From positions 23,331,401 through 23,395,400 of the forward strand of contig JAQFVV010000001.1 of the NCBI GenBank assembly GCA_028023455.1: DNA of 64,000 nt, written 5' to 3'. This DNA is from Epiperipatus broadwayi. Taxonomy: Eukaryota > Onychophora > Udeonychophora > Euonychophora > Peripatidae. The notes below the pieces were generated by a model. It was given only the letters and a program-made list of their open reading frames with translations, had not been told where the DNA came from and made no database searches. This document shows, piece by piece, positions 12,306 to 23,803 of this stretch. A program made the translations under genes and the position numbers. Each line of letters starts with the position of its first letter. The first letter of the stretch is position 1.

Positions 12306-14116
12306 GTTGTTTTCTCATCCCTGGTGTTCGCCTTGAGATATCTAGGTCAATTCCTAGAAATATACCATTTCACCGGCATTCACCCAACAAAAGAGGAAAA
12401 TTTCTACATTATAAATGCAGAAAAGAGTCCTCATATTATGTTGGATGGAGGCAGTGGCGGCGACAGAAGCCAACACAAATGAGACTTCTTTCTATGATAA
12501 AAAACAGAAAGAGTTCCCGCCGGCTGCCGGTTATGGTTTTTTTTTTCTATGCTAAAAGCGAAGAGAAAGAAATGCCTTGATTGGAAGCCGTTACAGTAGT
12601 TAATTTTGTTCATCATTTTCTCGTAATAGTAGAATATCTATTTTCTCTGTAGTTTCGTGCGAGAGTGTGTGTATTTGAAGAAGTCGTAGTTTTTTAAGAT
12701 TTGATGACGTCTATTTTTTTTAAATGTGTTGTAACTTACTTTACCGTTGTAAGTTTAGTAATAATGTCCTGAAGATTCCATTACGAATGGGTAACCCTCA
12801 AAAATTGCTTTTAAGGGTGCGGAACGGAAAAAAATTTCAAGGATCATGCGAAAAGTACCGTTTTCGCGAGAATTCGTCCATGACCAGTTACTTTTGCTAT
12901 ATATATACACACAAACAAAAACAACCCAGTGTCTAATTATTAGGAATTACTTGTCCAAAAAAGAAAATTAGTCGGCTATTACTTTTTTTTTTGTTTTGTT
13001 ACATTTATTATTTCAAAATAAGATTAGTTTTTATATCTATACACTAACAAAAACAACCCAGTTCCTGATTAATTACTGTCTTAAAAAAAAAAAAGAAAAA
13101 GCAAATTTCAACGGGGTTTGGTTTTTTCAATGGAGTATTTGAATTACGGTATTTTTATATATATATATACACAAGATTTACCAAAAAAAAAAAAAACCCC
13201 CCACTTTCTGATTAATTACTGTCAAAAGAAATGCAAATTAGTCGGCTATCATTTTTAAATTTGGTATTTCAATAATGGTACCCTTTTTATATAGACAGAG
13301 TTAACAAAAACAACCTACTTTCTGATTCATTACTGTCCCCCCAAAAAAAAAAAGAAAACAAAAATTAGTCGGGTATCATTTTTCAATTGAGTCTTTCAAT
13401 GACGGTCCTTACTAATAGTAGTCGGGTATCAATTCTAAATTGTAGTACATAAATGACGTTACTTTTGATAGATTAAGAATTACGTCTTGCTTTTTTAATA
13501 AAATAATTGATTTACTCTTGACCAAAAATACCGTAACTTCAAAAAAAGACACACATTAAGTCCAAAAAAAAATGAGAAAAAGCCCCGTAACTTTAAAGAC
13601 ACACACACACAAACTCAAAAACAATCTAAGATTAATAAACATTGACTTATTACGTCTTGCTTTTGAATCAAATTATTGATTTATTCTTGCAAAAAAAAGA
13701 CCGTAACTTTAAAAAGACACACACACAAACTCAAAAACAAGATAAGATTAATAAACATTTACTTATTATATCTTGCTTTTGAATAAAAGTATTGATTTAC
13801 TCTTGCAAAAAAAAAAAAGACCGTAACTTTAAAAAGACGCACATAAAGTACAAAAAAAAAAGTTAAAAAAACTCCATAACTTTAAAGACACACACACACA
13901 AACTCGAAAACAAGATAAGTTTAATAAACATTTACAAAAATGAAAAAAGTAACATCATATAATAGTATTAGTTAGTAGAATATTTTATTACAAATCTAAG
14001 AAATCAGATCTTTTTAGATCAAATCGATCATTTAGGTCCGGCCCCGGAATCATTATATATGTTTTTGATTAGCATCAACGCCATCCCGTGGCGAACACCA
14101 GGGATGAGAAAACAAC
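12306..14116. mobile_element. TIR-bounded element carrying minisatellite DNA, about 1.8 kb
   Basis: Perfect 27-base terminal inverted repeats lie at 12306-12332 (gttgttttctcatccctggt, continuing gttcgcc) and 14090-14116. A roughly 60-base direct repeat flanks the element: 12233-12292 on the left, about 14 bases outside the TIR, and about 14118-14178 on the right, immediately outside; both contain actacatttcagggcaatg. Inside are a GC-richer part (12430-12880, e.g. ggcagtggcggcgaca) and degenerate minisatellites at 13000-13950. No transposase frame is present. It is a non-autonomous element of unknown superfamily. Confidence 0.7.
13000..13950. repeat. Two interleaved minisatellite-like repeat families
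   Basis: From about 13020 to 13400, degenerate units carry aacaaaaacaaccca, ctgattaattactgtc and ttagtcggctatcattttt. From about 13480 to 13950, roughly 115-base units carry acgtcttgcttttgaat, ccgtaactttaaaaagac, an (AC)n run and aacaagataagattaataaac. Both lie wholly within the TIR-bounded element. Confidence 0.75.
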
Positions 14117-14742
14117 CGAGAAATATTGATGAAGGGAAAAAAACTACATTTCAGGGCAATGCTGATTTTGACAATAAAAATAAGTCACATTTTTGCTAAT
14201 CACATATGTTACAAATTGAAATCTTAAGTAAAATTAATCAACAATATATTATGAAATATAGAATAACAAATTACAACAATTAAATAATTTAAAATGAAAC
14301 AATTTTTGTAAACTATTATAAGTTATACAATTTGTAAAGCAAGTGAAGATTAATATTTTGGAATAACATTATTTGTGGTTTACTTTTGAAAAGTGCTACA
14401 TTTCTTAGTCAAGCTTGAGATTCAAATTCTAATAAATGGATGATGGAAAAATTTATATTTAGTAACTATTTAGTCACTGGTAACTATTTACACTTATATG
14501 ATAAATTTAATTTTACAGCACTTGAAGTGCAAATTAGTTTGAGTTAAAAAAAAACCACGCAGCTTGGAAATTTGAGTATAAGAATGTTTGTCAATATACT
14601 TAAATTACACTCAGAAGTTACTAAAATTTTTCTGCAAAATAATTTTTTATGCACAATATCAGATAATCATAACTGCATTACCTATTAATAATAAGTGTTA
14701 TTTATAATATACATAAAAAAAAAAAATGTTTTAAAAACTCAC

Positions 14743-14883
14743 CTTTTTATAGGCTACTTCAAAAAGTTTTAAAGAAGACTGTTGAAGTTCTCCGGTGGCT
14801 TGTCTGATGCTTTCAGGAGTTTCATTATCCTTATTGTTTAATTTTTGTCTAACCTGATTAATTTGTTCTTGTAATTTAGCACA
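14743..14883 (-). CDS. HSPA9: HSPA9 exon: distal lid helices
   Basis: There are 47 codons in phase 0, bordered by TTTTAG and GTGAGT on the minus strand. The product begins CAKLQEQINQVRQKL and ends SLKLFEVAYKK, the helical lid of the substrate-binding domain that closes over bound peptide. It matches the mortalin lid segment ending LQQASLKLFEMAYKK. Only 436 nt separate it from the previous exon, whereas the intron downstream is 10.7 kb. The long A run just above it on the plus strand is the polypyrimidine tract of the acceptor. Confidence 0.95.
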
Positions 14884-15319
14884 CTAAAAAAAAAAAAAAA
14901 AAATTATATTGACAGACATATTAAAATAAGTGAATATATTTACATATAAAAAATATCTTTAGAGAGGAGAAAAAGTATAAAAAGCAAAATGTAAACTATT
15001 AAATTTAAATCTATATTGAAATAATAATAATAAAAAAGATAGGAATGCTAAAAAATACTTGCACATTTTAATTAACTAAAATTACATATACAAAATAAAT
15101 AACACCATGCTAGAAAATATAAAATGGCAAAATACTATAATTAAATAAGTTTAAAAAAAAATATAACTATTGCAAAAAAAAAAAATTAATAATACTAATA
15201 TTATTGACAATAATGTCCAAAACATTTCCATATTTAGAATTATTATAAAGAATAAAATTTGTAAATATATGTTATCTAATATTTTCCTAGCAAGATGATC
15301 ATAACTTTCAAATACTTAC

Positions 15320-15412
15320 TTCATCAGCAGGAAGTTGATCCTTGAATTCATTCATTTTACTTTCAGTATCATGAATGATACCTTCTGCTTGATTCACAGC
15401 TTCAATAGTTTC
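15320..15412 (-). CDS. HSPA9: HSPA9 exon: lid segment with EGIIHDTE motif
   Basis: There are 31 codons, phase 0 at both ends, with a TTTTAG acceptor and GTAAGT donor. It encodes [20 protein letters not shown] and continues to KDQLPADE. The AEGIIHDTE and FKDQLPADE strings are diagnostic of mitochondrial Hsp70/DnaK-type lids. The neighbouring intron toward the 5' side is only 84 nt. Confidence 0.95.
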
Positions 15413-15496
15413 CTAAAATTAATGAGAAAAAAAGAAAATTTATAAAAAGATCTTGTACACCATAAATGCATATAAAAATATACAAACATTAGTTAC

Positions 15497-15591
15497 CTTC
15501 TTCTTTTTATCATGTTCAGCATATTTTTCAGCATTTTTAATCATATTTTCAATCTCATCTTTGCTTAAACCACCCGATGATCTGATGACAA
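15497..15591 (-). CDS. HSPA9: HSPA9 exon: SBD-to-lid junction
   Basis: This exon starts with two bases that complete an Ile codon begun in the upstream exon 12.3 kb away (A|TT), followed by 31 codons. It encodes [20 protein letters not shown] then [11 protein letters not shown]. This is the linker from the beta-sandwich to the helical lid, with the conserved [11 protein letters not shown] motif of DnaK/mortalin. The donor is GTAACT, a weaker but acceptable site. Confidence 0.95.
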
Positions 15592-17762
15592 CTTAAATTT
15601 TATAATATTATATGTAAATTTGCACATTTAATATTCAATTAATGATATATTAAAAAACAGAAAAAGACAAAAAACTCAATATTTTATTTAATTTGAACAA
15701 CTGCTTAATTCAAAATGTTCCTGTTATTTAGATTGTAAATTTAATATTAAACAATTTGTAGAATCAAAATAGTATAGATAAAAATATATAGTAATTCATC
15801 CCCCCTCCCTCTCACTCATTCGCTCTCTCTCCGTATGTACATTAATCATTGAGCAAATGCTTATTAAACAAGAACAGACTTAAGCTTAAAAACAATCTAA
15901 ATGGTCGACAAACACAGTAAGATTACTTGAAAGTATATGAAAATTGGTACCCCTCTTAATTCAATCTTTAGATAAAACAACATTTATTAATACAAATTAA
16001 AAAAAAAAAAAAATACAAATTGCAATAGACTTTTTTCTCCTATCCCTGGTTGTGAATGCATGCCTCAATATGATGGAAGTCAATTTTGTATGATCTTATA
16101 ACAGCTTTTCTAAGATAATAAAAAAAGTTGAGAGTATGTTATGATTTTACAATCAATTTCAAATAATGCTAATATTCAGATGTAAACTAGAAGAACATAA
16201 AATTACATCTAAGCAACTTGAATTCATAACAATGAAAATTAGAATTATCCTAAACATAGGATTGAAATCATCATTAATCTGGAAGTTTTAGTTTCCAAAA
16301 CTTTCTACCTATATAATTAACATATAAATTTATGAATATGCAATACTATTACAATTTTATTATATACTTCTTGTGACTTTAAAACATAAATTGAATAGAA
16401 ATGCTTTAAAAATACAGGAGATAAATGTATTGTTAAATAAATATATATTAACTTATTGAAAAAACTGCTAATTCGGAAAACCTTTGGATAAAAGGTATTC
16501 TATTCACATTAATTTTAGCTTACATTGGTTATACATTTTAATAAAAAAAAAATTCAAATTTACCAACAATTTGCTTTTTACTTCTTAGTTTTCTCCAGAA
16601 AAGTTCATGCCAGCTTTTAAATAATATTTAATACTTATTTTTTTAATTCTTATATTATTTTATAGTAAAATTTCTATTAACTTTTTAATGATGTCCATTC
16701 CATTCCTATTACTTTTTTTTTCTTCACTTGCTATTTTTTAGGAAAAGTTGAAAATCACAAAATTCAAAACAATAAACTCAATGATTTTTTTATTTTAAAA
16801 TAGAAATTCTACTCATATGTTTCAAGTTTTGAATAACTTGAGTTGATAGCTAAGACTAAAATCTGCAGATAATATCTAATAATTTGCAATGGTTTCAAAT
16901 TAGGGCATTTAATTCAATAAAATATAATCATTTACAAATAATAGCATATATTAAAACTAGTTACATTAAACATATATTAGTTCTGGTTTAAATAAAAATA
17001 TAAACTACCATAGACATTACACAATGTCCATCTCAAACCATATCAATTAATGTTATAGATCAGCAATGATAAAGCTCAAATTCTTGTCAGAAAACCATCA
17101 ATAAATATAAACACAAAGTAACATACATTATTCTAAACAATAAACTGGCAATTTACTAATGAACATGACAAATAATAATCAACATTAAATATGCCTTTTC
17201 TTCTAATAGTCATCATTATAGTATAAACACTCCCAAATTCAAACACTTCATTATATATTTTGTAGTTTATCTTATTTGCATTAGTAAGAAAAAAAATATT
17301 AATCATATCAACACATAGATTAATATTCTTATGCACAAAATATTATATTCTAAAGATGCATTGCATTAAGGACAGATATTAAATTTATGCTACTAGGAGT
17401 AAATAAATGAATATAAATATTAAAGCCTGCCATGTGAATATTTAACCCTATAAATGCACACAACATAGATTCATATGATAGATTATAGTAAATTTTTGTT
17501 TGATTGTAGTGAATTTATAAAACAAGCATTAAAAAAATACAATTATTGCTTGACATTAATATAGTGTATATATTTTGGAGTAAAACAATCATTTATCCAT
17601 TTTATCTGAGATATTTTGATTTTCAAATCTGATGTCAAAAGTTTAGGTTTTCTATTTAATCTGAAATTAAATTGGATAGAATTGTATTAGTATACTCAGA
17701 CAGCAACTTGTGTTTATATCTCCTACTTTCATTTCTAGCTGAAAATTCATTATACTATATCA
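15592..17762. other. Intronic AT-rich DNA, nothing recognised
   Basis: Start of the 12.3 kb HSPA9 intron. It includes a pyrimidine-rich patch (ccccctccctctcactc near 15800) and A/T homopolymers. No gene was recognised. Confidence 0.4.
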
Positions 17763-17841
17763 ACCAGGCCTGCAACAGTCACCCATCCAAGTACTAACTA
17801 AGCCTAACATCACTTAACTTCGGTAATCAGACAAGACTCGG
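17763..17841 (-). pseudogene. 5S rRNA-derived fragment, antisense, fused to RTE LINE
   Basis: Read on the minus strand the segment contains cttgtctgattaccgaagtt, aagtgatgttaggcttagtt and agtacttggatgggtgac. These match the internal part of animal 5S rRNA, including the A-box/intermediate/C-box promoter region (GAAGCTAAGCA...GGTTAGTACTTGGATGGGAGAC). Both 5S ends are missing and there are several substitutions, so it is not a functional rRNA gene. On the plus strand its end joins directly, with a few shared bases, to the 5'-truncated RTE sequence starting at taactccatatctcc. A chimaeric retrotransposition product or template switch is the likely origin. A 5S-headed SINE is less likely because the 5S part is antisense to the LINE. 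Confidence 0.75.
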
Positions 17842-20800
17842 TAACTCCATATCTCCAAAACTTTTTATAATAGTTTTAAAAAAAAGTATTTTATGTATTA
17901 CAATGGGAAGACAAAGAATTAAAAGTAAATGGAGATTATTTAAATCATCTAGATTTTACAGAAGTTGCAATTATTTTTACAAACAATGCTTCAGAACTTC
18001 AGGAAATATTACAAGAGTTATCAGATGAAATTAGAATAGTAGTACTAAAGATAAATGCTAAAAAGACTAAAGTAACAATCAATGGATTTTTTCAAAAAAA
18101 AAAAAAAAAAAAAAGAAGATTGACAATAATGAATTAGAAAAAGTAAACAATTACAAATACTTTGGTCAAATTATTAATACATATAATGGATGAAATTAAT
18201 TATAGAATTAAACCTGGATGGAATGCATTTGATATAAATAACTTAATATTAAAAGGAAATATACCTATTGTACCGAGACAAAGTCGGTACAGGTATATAC
18301 GCACACACACGAGCAATGTAAACACTCTATATTTTTTCTTCTTTCACTTTCAACTTATGAAAAAGGAAAATAATAATAATAAATGTAGTTTTCTTTCAAT
18401 GCGTTATAAAATACACTGTAAAATAAAATGTTAATATTTCTGATTAAATAGTTTAAGGCTTTCATATAATCTACTATAATAACATTCTCTAAAAAAAAAT
18501 AATAAAATATAAAATATTACTAATATGCCATTTTAAATCTCAATAAGTGATTTCTACTTGTATATGCCGCGGGGGTAATTAAAAGGGGGTTTGTTTTAGA
18601 TTATAACTGTAGTGAAAGTTAAAAGCTTATAGAAGTGATTTTGAGACAGATTAAATGCTCGACTTTTAAACTAATGTAAGTTAAATTGTTCTCTTAAAAC
18701 ACGCACACATGTATGCATAAAAGGTGTGAATAAGTATGAATTGTTTCTAACTGAGATTGTAATATGAGATTGCATAAACCTAAGATTGCCTCAAGCATAT
18801 GGATTGAGTGGACATTACGTAGGACACGGACCCCAACGACAACTCAAAGAATATGGAACTCTGGGTGGAGATTCGATCCTCAGATAATAACCAACCCATA
18901 TAAATATGAACCTAAATCTAAAGAAAAGATCTTTTACACTCCTTTTTCACTTTTTTTTGTTTTCGCTTATGCTTATAGTTTTTTTTCTAGATTCCTCCGG
19001 AAGCTACAACTAGAACTTTTTCCTTTTTTTTTTGCTATCCGGTTTATCCAACATGATCACTGTGAAATTAACATTTAGAGCGTCGATCGTCATGATGGGC
19101 TAGAAAACCCTTCAGTGATTGATCGACGCTCCGCCGCCAGAACATCTCCACAGCTATGAATGATCAACAACAATACCGTCCGAACATAGTGCTCCAATCA
19201 GTCTAAGGACGTTGTTCCGTTTAATATACAAGAATCGTCCAAACATATTACGCTGAACTTATGTGAAATGAATAACCATGTATTATGGAAACATCATCTA
19301 TCAGGTTCGAACCTTCACCAAATTAGAAGCAGCAGAAGACTAAGCAAAATCCTAGGTAAACATTTTTTTTTATAATGCTTTCATTCATTCTTTACGTAAA
19401 CTTAAAAGGCAATCTCATAATTAATTAAATTCGACTTTCGTAAAACAAATATAAAATGATCCGTAATCTCTCATATATTAACTTATTATTTTAATCTCAA
19501 CTTTCGTAAATAAAAATATCAGATGCTACATATTCCATCATATTTAAATCTTAGGACTTTTCCAGCTATGAACTTTGATCCTAATTATTATTTTCTTTCG
19601 CAGATAAACTATAACACATACCTATTTTCAAAATGTAAAAAGAGGAAATATATTTTATCAGCCATGTTTATTATGCATAATATGTTCTTTTCTGTGCGAG
19701 TGCGAGAATGTGCGTGTAAATAAAGTTATTAATCAATGTTTCATTTTTTTTATAATCAATAAATTTTTTTTTAATTTAAACTAGTCGAGCATTCCTCAAA
19801 TCATTTCTACAATTAAATATATATTTTTTTTGAAGTTATTATTATTGTTAGCATTTATTCATACAATTAATTATTTTAATTTTAAATTTGTCTTCCTTAT
19901 GTTTTTCTTTTGTTTTTATTTCTTTTAAATTTCATTCATAAACATCGTGCCGTAAGTCACGATGTTTACTTATTATGTAGTTAACATAGATTTAAGAGTT
20001 GGGAGGGCCTATTATTAATAAATATAAGTAAATGTCAATAGAGCTAGTATAAATAATTTTATTGGACTGTATGATAAAGGGGGGATGATATTATAAACGT
20101 CTAAGTTGTTTATTCTAATGATGCCTCAACCGAACATCCGTATTAGTTATAAATAACCAATGATCCCGTCCAATGCTTGGATCGATCTGTTAAACAACCG
20201 ATCTTCTTATCCATTGGTTAATATTGTGTCATTTGCCAGAATAATAGTCTTGAAGGCAATCACATCGCGACCCTGAGTGACCCCTATTGGTCCATGCTGG
20301 GAGTTTGAGCTTATGGGCAGGGATTAGACTTCAAAATCGTTTTGATATGACGTAAGGTGATGCGAGAAATTAAATTATGAATCAAATCATCGTATCTGGC
20401 GCCCTCTTGTGTTGATAATGAACAACTATTGATATAAGAAAAATAAATAAATCTTTACGCTGTATCATGTTTGTTTTGGAGCTCACAATCCCTTTTAGGA
20501 ACGGTTTAATAGGGAGCCGGTGCAAAGGGGTTATAAGGGCGCGGTAGACTATATATTTGAAAACAAAGGTTTTTTTAATAAATATATTTTAAGAGTTCTT
20601 ACTTATGGATGTGAGAATTGAACACTTAGCATAAGAATAATGTTCTCTAAACAAAGTATGGAGAGATGTATGTTAGGAGTAACAAGAAATCGAAATACAT
20701 GGGTGAGGGAACAAGCAGGAACTGACATCATTAAAAAATTTAAAATACTGGACTTAGACATACTGTTAGAAAAGATATTAATAGATGGAAAGTTGAAATC

Positions 20801-20965
20801 TTAAAATGGATCCCAAAAGATTTGCAGAAGGCTTCCAAAGAGACCACTAATGAGATGGATGTATTAAATATGAAAACTTGCTGGTGTGACGTGAAGAAGA
20901 GAGGTTAGAAATGGGAGAAAATGGATTAAACTTGGAAATATCTTCAATCTGCAGAGGATCAATAA
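17841..20965 (+). mobile_element. RTE-type LINE, copy 2, 5'-truncated and interrupted
   Basis: 17841-18268 is colinear with 33537-33932 of the longer RTE copy (RT from the GDSISPKLF region through tcatctagattttacagaa, i.e. the FADD area, to the YKYFGQ region). It resumes at about 20553-20965, colinear with 33945-34370 (TYGCEN, SMERCMLGVTRNR, W..E..QEG..D and WIPKD). The break is the 2.28 kb insertion at 18269-20548. In-frame stops and frameshifts are frequent. At the FADD position the sequence reads tttacagaagttgca, so catalytic residues are lost. Confidence 0.85.
18269..20548. mobile_element. Unclassified 2.28 kb insertion inside the RTE copy
   Basis: The insertion is defined by comparison with the uninterrupted RTE copy. 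CTAT at 18265-18268 and again at 20549-20552 looks like a 4-bp target duplication. The element begins tgtaccgagacaaagtcggt, a short perfect hairpin (tgtaccga/tcggtaca), and ends gggcgcggtaga. It is GC-richer than its surroundings. Near 20398 it contains tggcgccctcttgtg, which resembles an LTR primer-binding site start. No TIRs, long direct repeats or recognisable protein were seen; an open frame at 18764-19078 has no recognisable similarity. It could be a large solo LTR or LTR remnant, or an unknown non-coding element. Confidence 0.55.
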
Positions 20966-21654
20966 TATGTGAAAATAGTGATATTATTATATGAAACTGT
21001 TGTGTTTAATTTTATATATTTTTCAAAAATATTATTTACTAAATTTTTTAATGAAAATAATATATTATTATTATCCTAAATAAAATTATCACTCCTTGCA
21101 TATGTATATTAATGCATTTTATTGTTTTTCTTCAATAAATTAAATAATTCCAAGAATTAATTTCAGTTCAATCTTAGACAAACTATTTTTAGGATTCCAG
21201 TAAATAGATTTATTATAAAATTTATACTAAATTGACTCTGAAAGTTTCTAGAATAGAGCAGACCTTTTGTTGCAGCTATAATTCTAGCATTTATTAAAGC
21301 CCATAAAATGAATCATTAAACTAAAGTATCACATAATTTCCAAGTATATATTTAGCATCAATATTAAAAGCAGTAACTGATTCTATTAATTTACTTAGAA
21401 GTTATTTAAAGACACTAGATGGAAATGCCCACTGAAACCCCCAAACTAAAGCTTTAGGCATCAGTAAGAAGTGTATTATAGATACACAGCCAACAGCCAT
21501 TTTTAGATTTTTCATACTTGTCAAACTAATGACTACAAAACTGAACCTAACTAACTTGCTCATCAAAAGTGCTACACAAGCAAATTGGCTTACATTTAAG
21601 CCACTGTAAAAATTGAAACTTTCAACTATACTAGCTTGAATAATATAAAAAAAT
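20966..21654. other. Intronic DNA, nothing recognised
   Basis: AT-rich sequence between the RTE copy and the Penelope-like element. No feature was supported. Confidence 0.4.
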
Positions 21655-21689
21655 ACAGTTATTTAAAATTTTCTTCCTCCTTTCTTTAT

Positions 21690-21965
21690 GTATTGATTTC
21701 TATATTTACATATACCATTTCCAACCTTTTTATACACTCACTTAACAATACTATTTTTTACACTAAAACTTTACTCTTACAGTTTCGACTGTCCTGCAGT
21801 CATCATCAGAGCTACAATATCCAAATATATAATCATAGAATTAATACATTTTATACACATATTTATATACATAATCAAAATATATTTTAAGCTGTATTTT
21901 AAAACTTTAATTTTTAAACTCTACTATTTAACCTATCATTTTATTATTATCTTTTTCCTCGTGTT
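21690..21965 (-). repeat. Penelope family 2 terminal repeat, left (inverted)
   Basis: Reverse complement of the right-end repeat at 26640-26960. Read on minus it runs from cctatcattttattattatc through the CTGATGA motif to the conserved end gttaagtgagtg. Confidence 0.8.
21773..21809 (-). ncRNA. Hammerhead-ribozyme-like motif, Penelope family 2 left repeat
   Basis: On minus: CTGATGA (21809-21803), one extra T, stem II GACTG-CAGGA-CAGTC, then GAAA. A 3-bp stem III ACT-GTAAG-AGT then A would give a UA cleavage site. Hammerhead motifs are known in Penelope-like elements. The extra base between CTGATGA and stem II and the lack of a clear stem I make activity uncertain. Confidence 0.4.
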
Positions 21966-22009
21966 TTCTTAATTACTTCACAAAAATCCATTGCTATCAT
22001 CTCCTGAGG

Positions 22010-22408
22010 TTTTGATGGTATCAGAGACCACATGAGTAATATAATTCCTATTTGCAGGTTTCACCCTTTTACAAGTTTCACATTTGTCAAATACGGCCAT
22101 AATTTTCCTGCGCATGCCCGGCCAGTAAAACCATTTCTGGCGCAAATGCTCGGTTTTTAGGGTACCATACTGGCTTTATAGTGGGTCACATCCTCTGGTG
22201 AGGTATGATGGGCTTCCATTCTTCTGTCGTCTTGTATTTTGTATTGCAATATACCCTGGCATATCCGGTACTGCTTTCCCTTATTACCTACCCATGCTAT
22301 ATTTACCGCCTTATCCCCTTCCAACTGTTCAATCAAAGGTTTCAGTTGATCATTTTTATGTTGACCCAAATGCTCCAATTCTTTCTCCGCCTTGTCATTC
22401 ATTCTCAA
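22010..22408 (-). pseudogene. Gypsy integrase zinc-binding region (broken)
   Basis: The open part 22408-22157 contains HLGQHKNDQLKPLIEQLEGD and later EDVTHYKASMVP. A shifted frame continues with KTEHLRQKWFYWPGMRRKI and FDKCETCKRVKPANRNY down to about 22010. The pattern H..K.FYWPGM...I...FDKC..C is the C-terminal half of the HHCC zinc-binding domain that precedes the integrase catalytic core. The DDE core itself is absent; the fragment stops before it. Confidence 0.8.
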
Positions 22409-22410
22409 AA

Positions 22411-23803
22411 TTAATGCTTACGATGTACAAATCCCCCCCCCCCCCAATAGCAGGGCTGAAAGCCAGTGGGGTTTTGGTTCAGAAATATCTGTGATGATGT
22501 TATCAGACTGTTACAGTATTTTGTGTAATTGTATTCTTGGAAGAACAGATTCCAGCGGACTAACTGGCTGTTGAACAGGTAGCTATGATTGAGAAATTCT
22601 AAACTTTTATGATTGGCCATGACGACCACCCTTGATCATAGCAGGAGTAGTCTAAACTTCTGAAAGGCCCAGACGATTGCTAATATCTCCTTCTAAGTGG
22701 TAGAGTAACTTAGTTCAGAATCCTTCAATAAATGACTGATAAAGAATACCCATATTTGTTCCCCATAGATAAACTAATTCTCAATGCATATCCACTGCTA
22801 TCAGTTTGTACAACGAATGGTTGGATGAAATCTGGGAATGATAGCATGACCTCTTTCACAAACCCCCGTTTTATGTCCTCAAAGGCTTTATCTTGCTCCC
22901 TGTCCGACTTCCACGGTACATCTTTTCTTAATAGCCTGATCAGCAGTTCTATATGTTCTGTCAACCATTCATGAAGCCTATTATCAAAATTGTCCAAGCC
23001 CAGTAATGTTTCCTGGATCTGGGCACAGGAAAATCCCTGATGGCTAGGATATTATCCAGATGTGGCCTTATCCTTTGTGATCCCACCATATGGTCCAAAA
23101 ATATTACTTCATCCCTTATTAAAGTACATTTTTTAAAGTTTATTTTAATCCCCTTCTTCTTACACTCAGTGAGGAACATTTTTACATCCCGAATATTCTC
23201 TTCTATAGTCGACGCGGCCACCAACACATCGTCAATATACATCGTTACTAGATTCTTAACTTTGACTGACAACACCACATCAAGGCATCTCAGCAGCCCA
23301 GTCTCGCTGTTTATCGGGCAAATGGTATTCTATTGAGTTGGTACAAATAGCCCTCATATCTGAAAGAAGTGTATTGCCGGTCCTCTGGATGAAGCTTGGT
23401 TTGCCAGGGTCTGGCAATTAAATCAAACATCGGAAAAATTTTTCATTTGAACTTCCCTAACAACTCATGTATGGGGCAGGATGTTATAGTCAGGAACCGT
23501 TATTCGATTTAATAGCCTAGCGTCGAGACATAACCTGACAGTCCCCAATGGATTACAATATTGGGATGAACATTTTGAAATGACCCCATTCCATCACTCG
23601 ATTCATTTGCTTTCGAACCTCCCTTCCTTATATTGATGAGGGACAGAGTAAGAACAGGATCGAAAGTGATTATCCTGATTTAACTTAATGCATTGTTCAA
23701 AACCCTGGATCACTCTCAGTACATCCGAAAAAACATTTTTATACCTTTCAAGCATGTGCTTGGGCACATACCCCCAGTTTCCATTTGTCATTCTAGCCTC
23801 CAT
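22411..23803 (-). pseudogene. Gypsy reverse transcriptase-RNase H (broken)
   Basis: Four overlapping open pieces in shifting frames make up an RT-RNase H. Visible motifs are the pre-RT VFSD and FEQCIKLNQDNHFRS, the catalytic YIDDVLVA with both aspartates kept, INFKKCTLIRDEVIFLDHMV, the RNase H start VQTDSSGYAL and its end NHKSLEFL..YLFNSQLVRW. Frame breaks near 22960, 22720, 22640 and 23300-23600 make it a pseudogene. A 13-C run near 22433 sits at the RNase H/integrase junction. It is antisense to the surrounding Penelope-like element and sense with HSPA9. Confidence 0.9.

Noticed and set aside
13000-13950. CRISPR-like array
   Set aside because: Repeats are degenerate minisatellites with no uniform spacer/repeat structure, in a eukaryotic intron.
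19285-19325. tRNA gene suggested by ggttcgaacc (B-box-like)
   Set aside because: No A box, no acceptor-stem complementarity and no cloverleaf around it.
22198-22494. Plus-strand frames over the gypsy region
   Set aside because: Shadows of the minus-strand integrase/RNase H frames.
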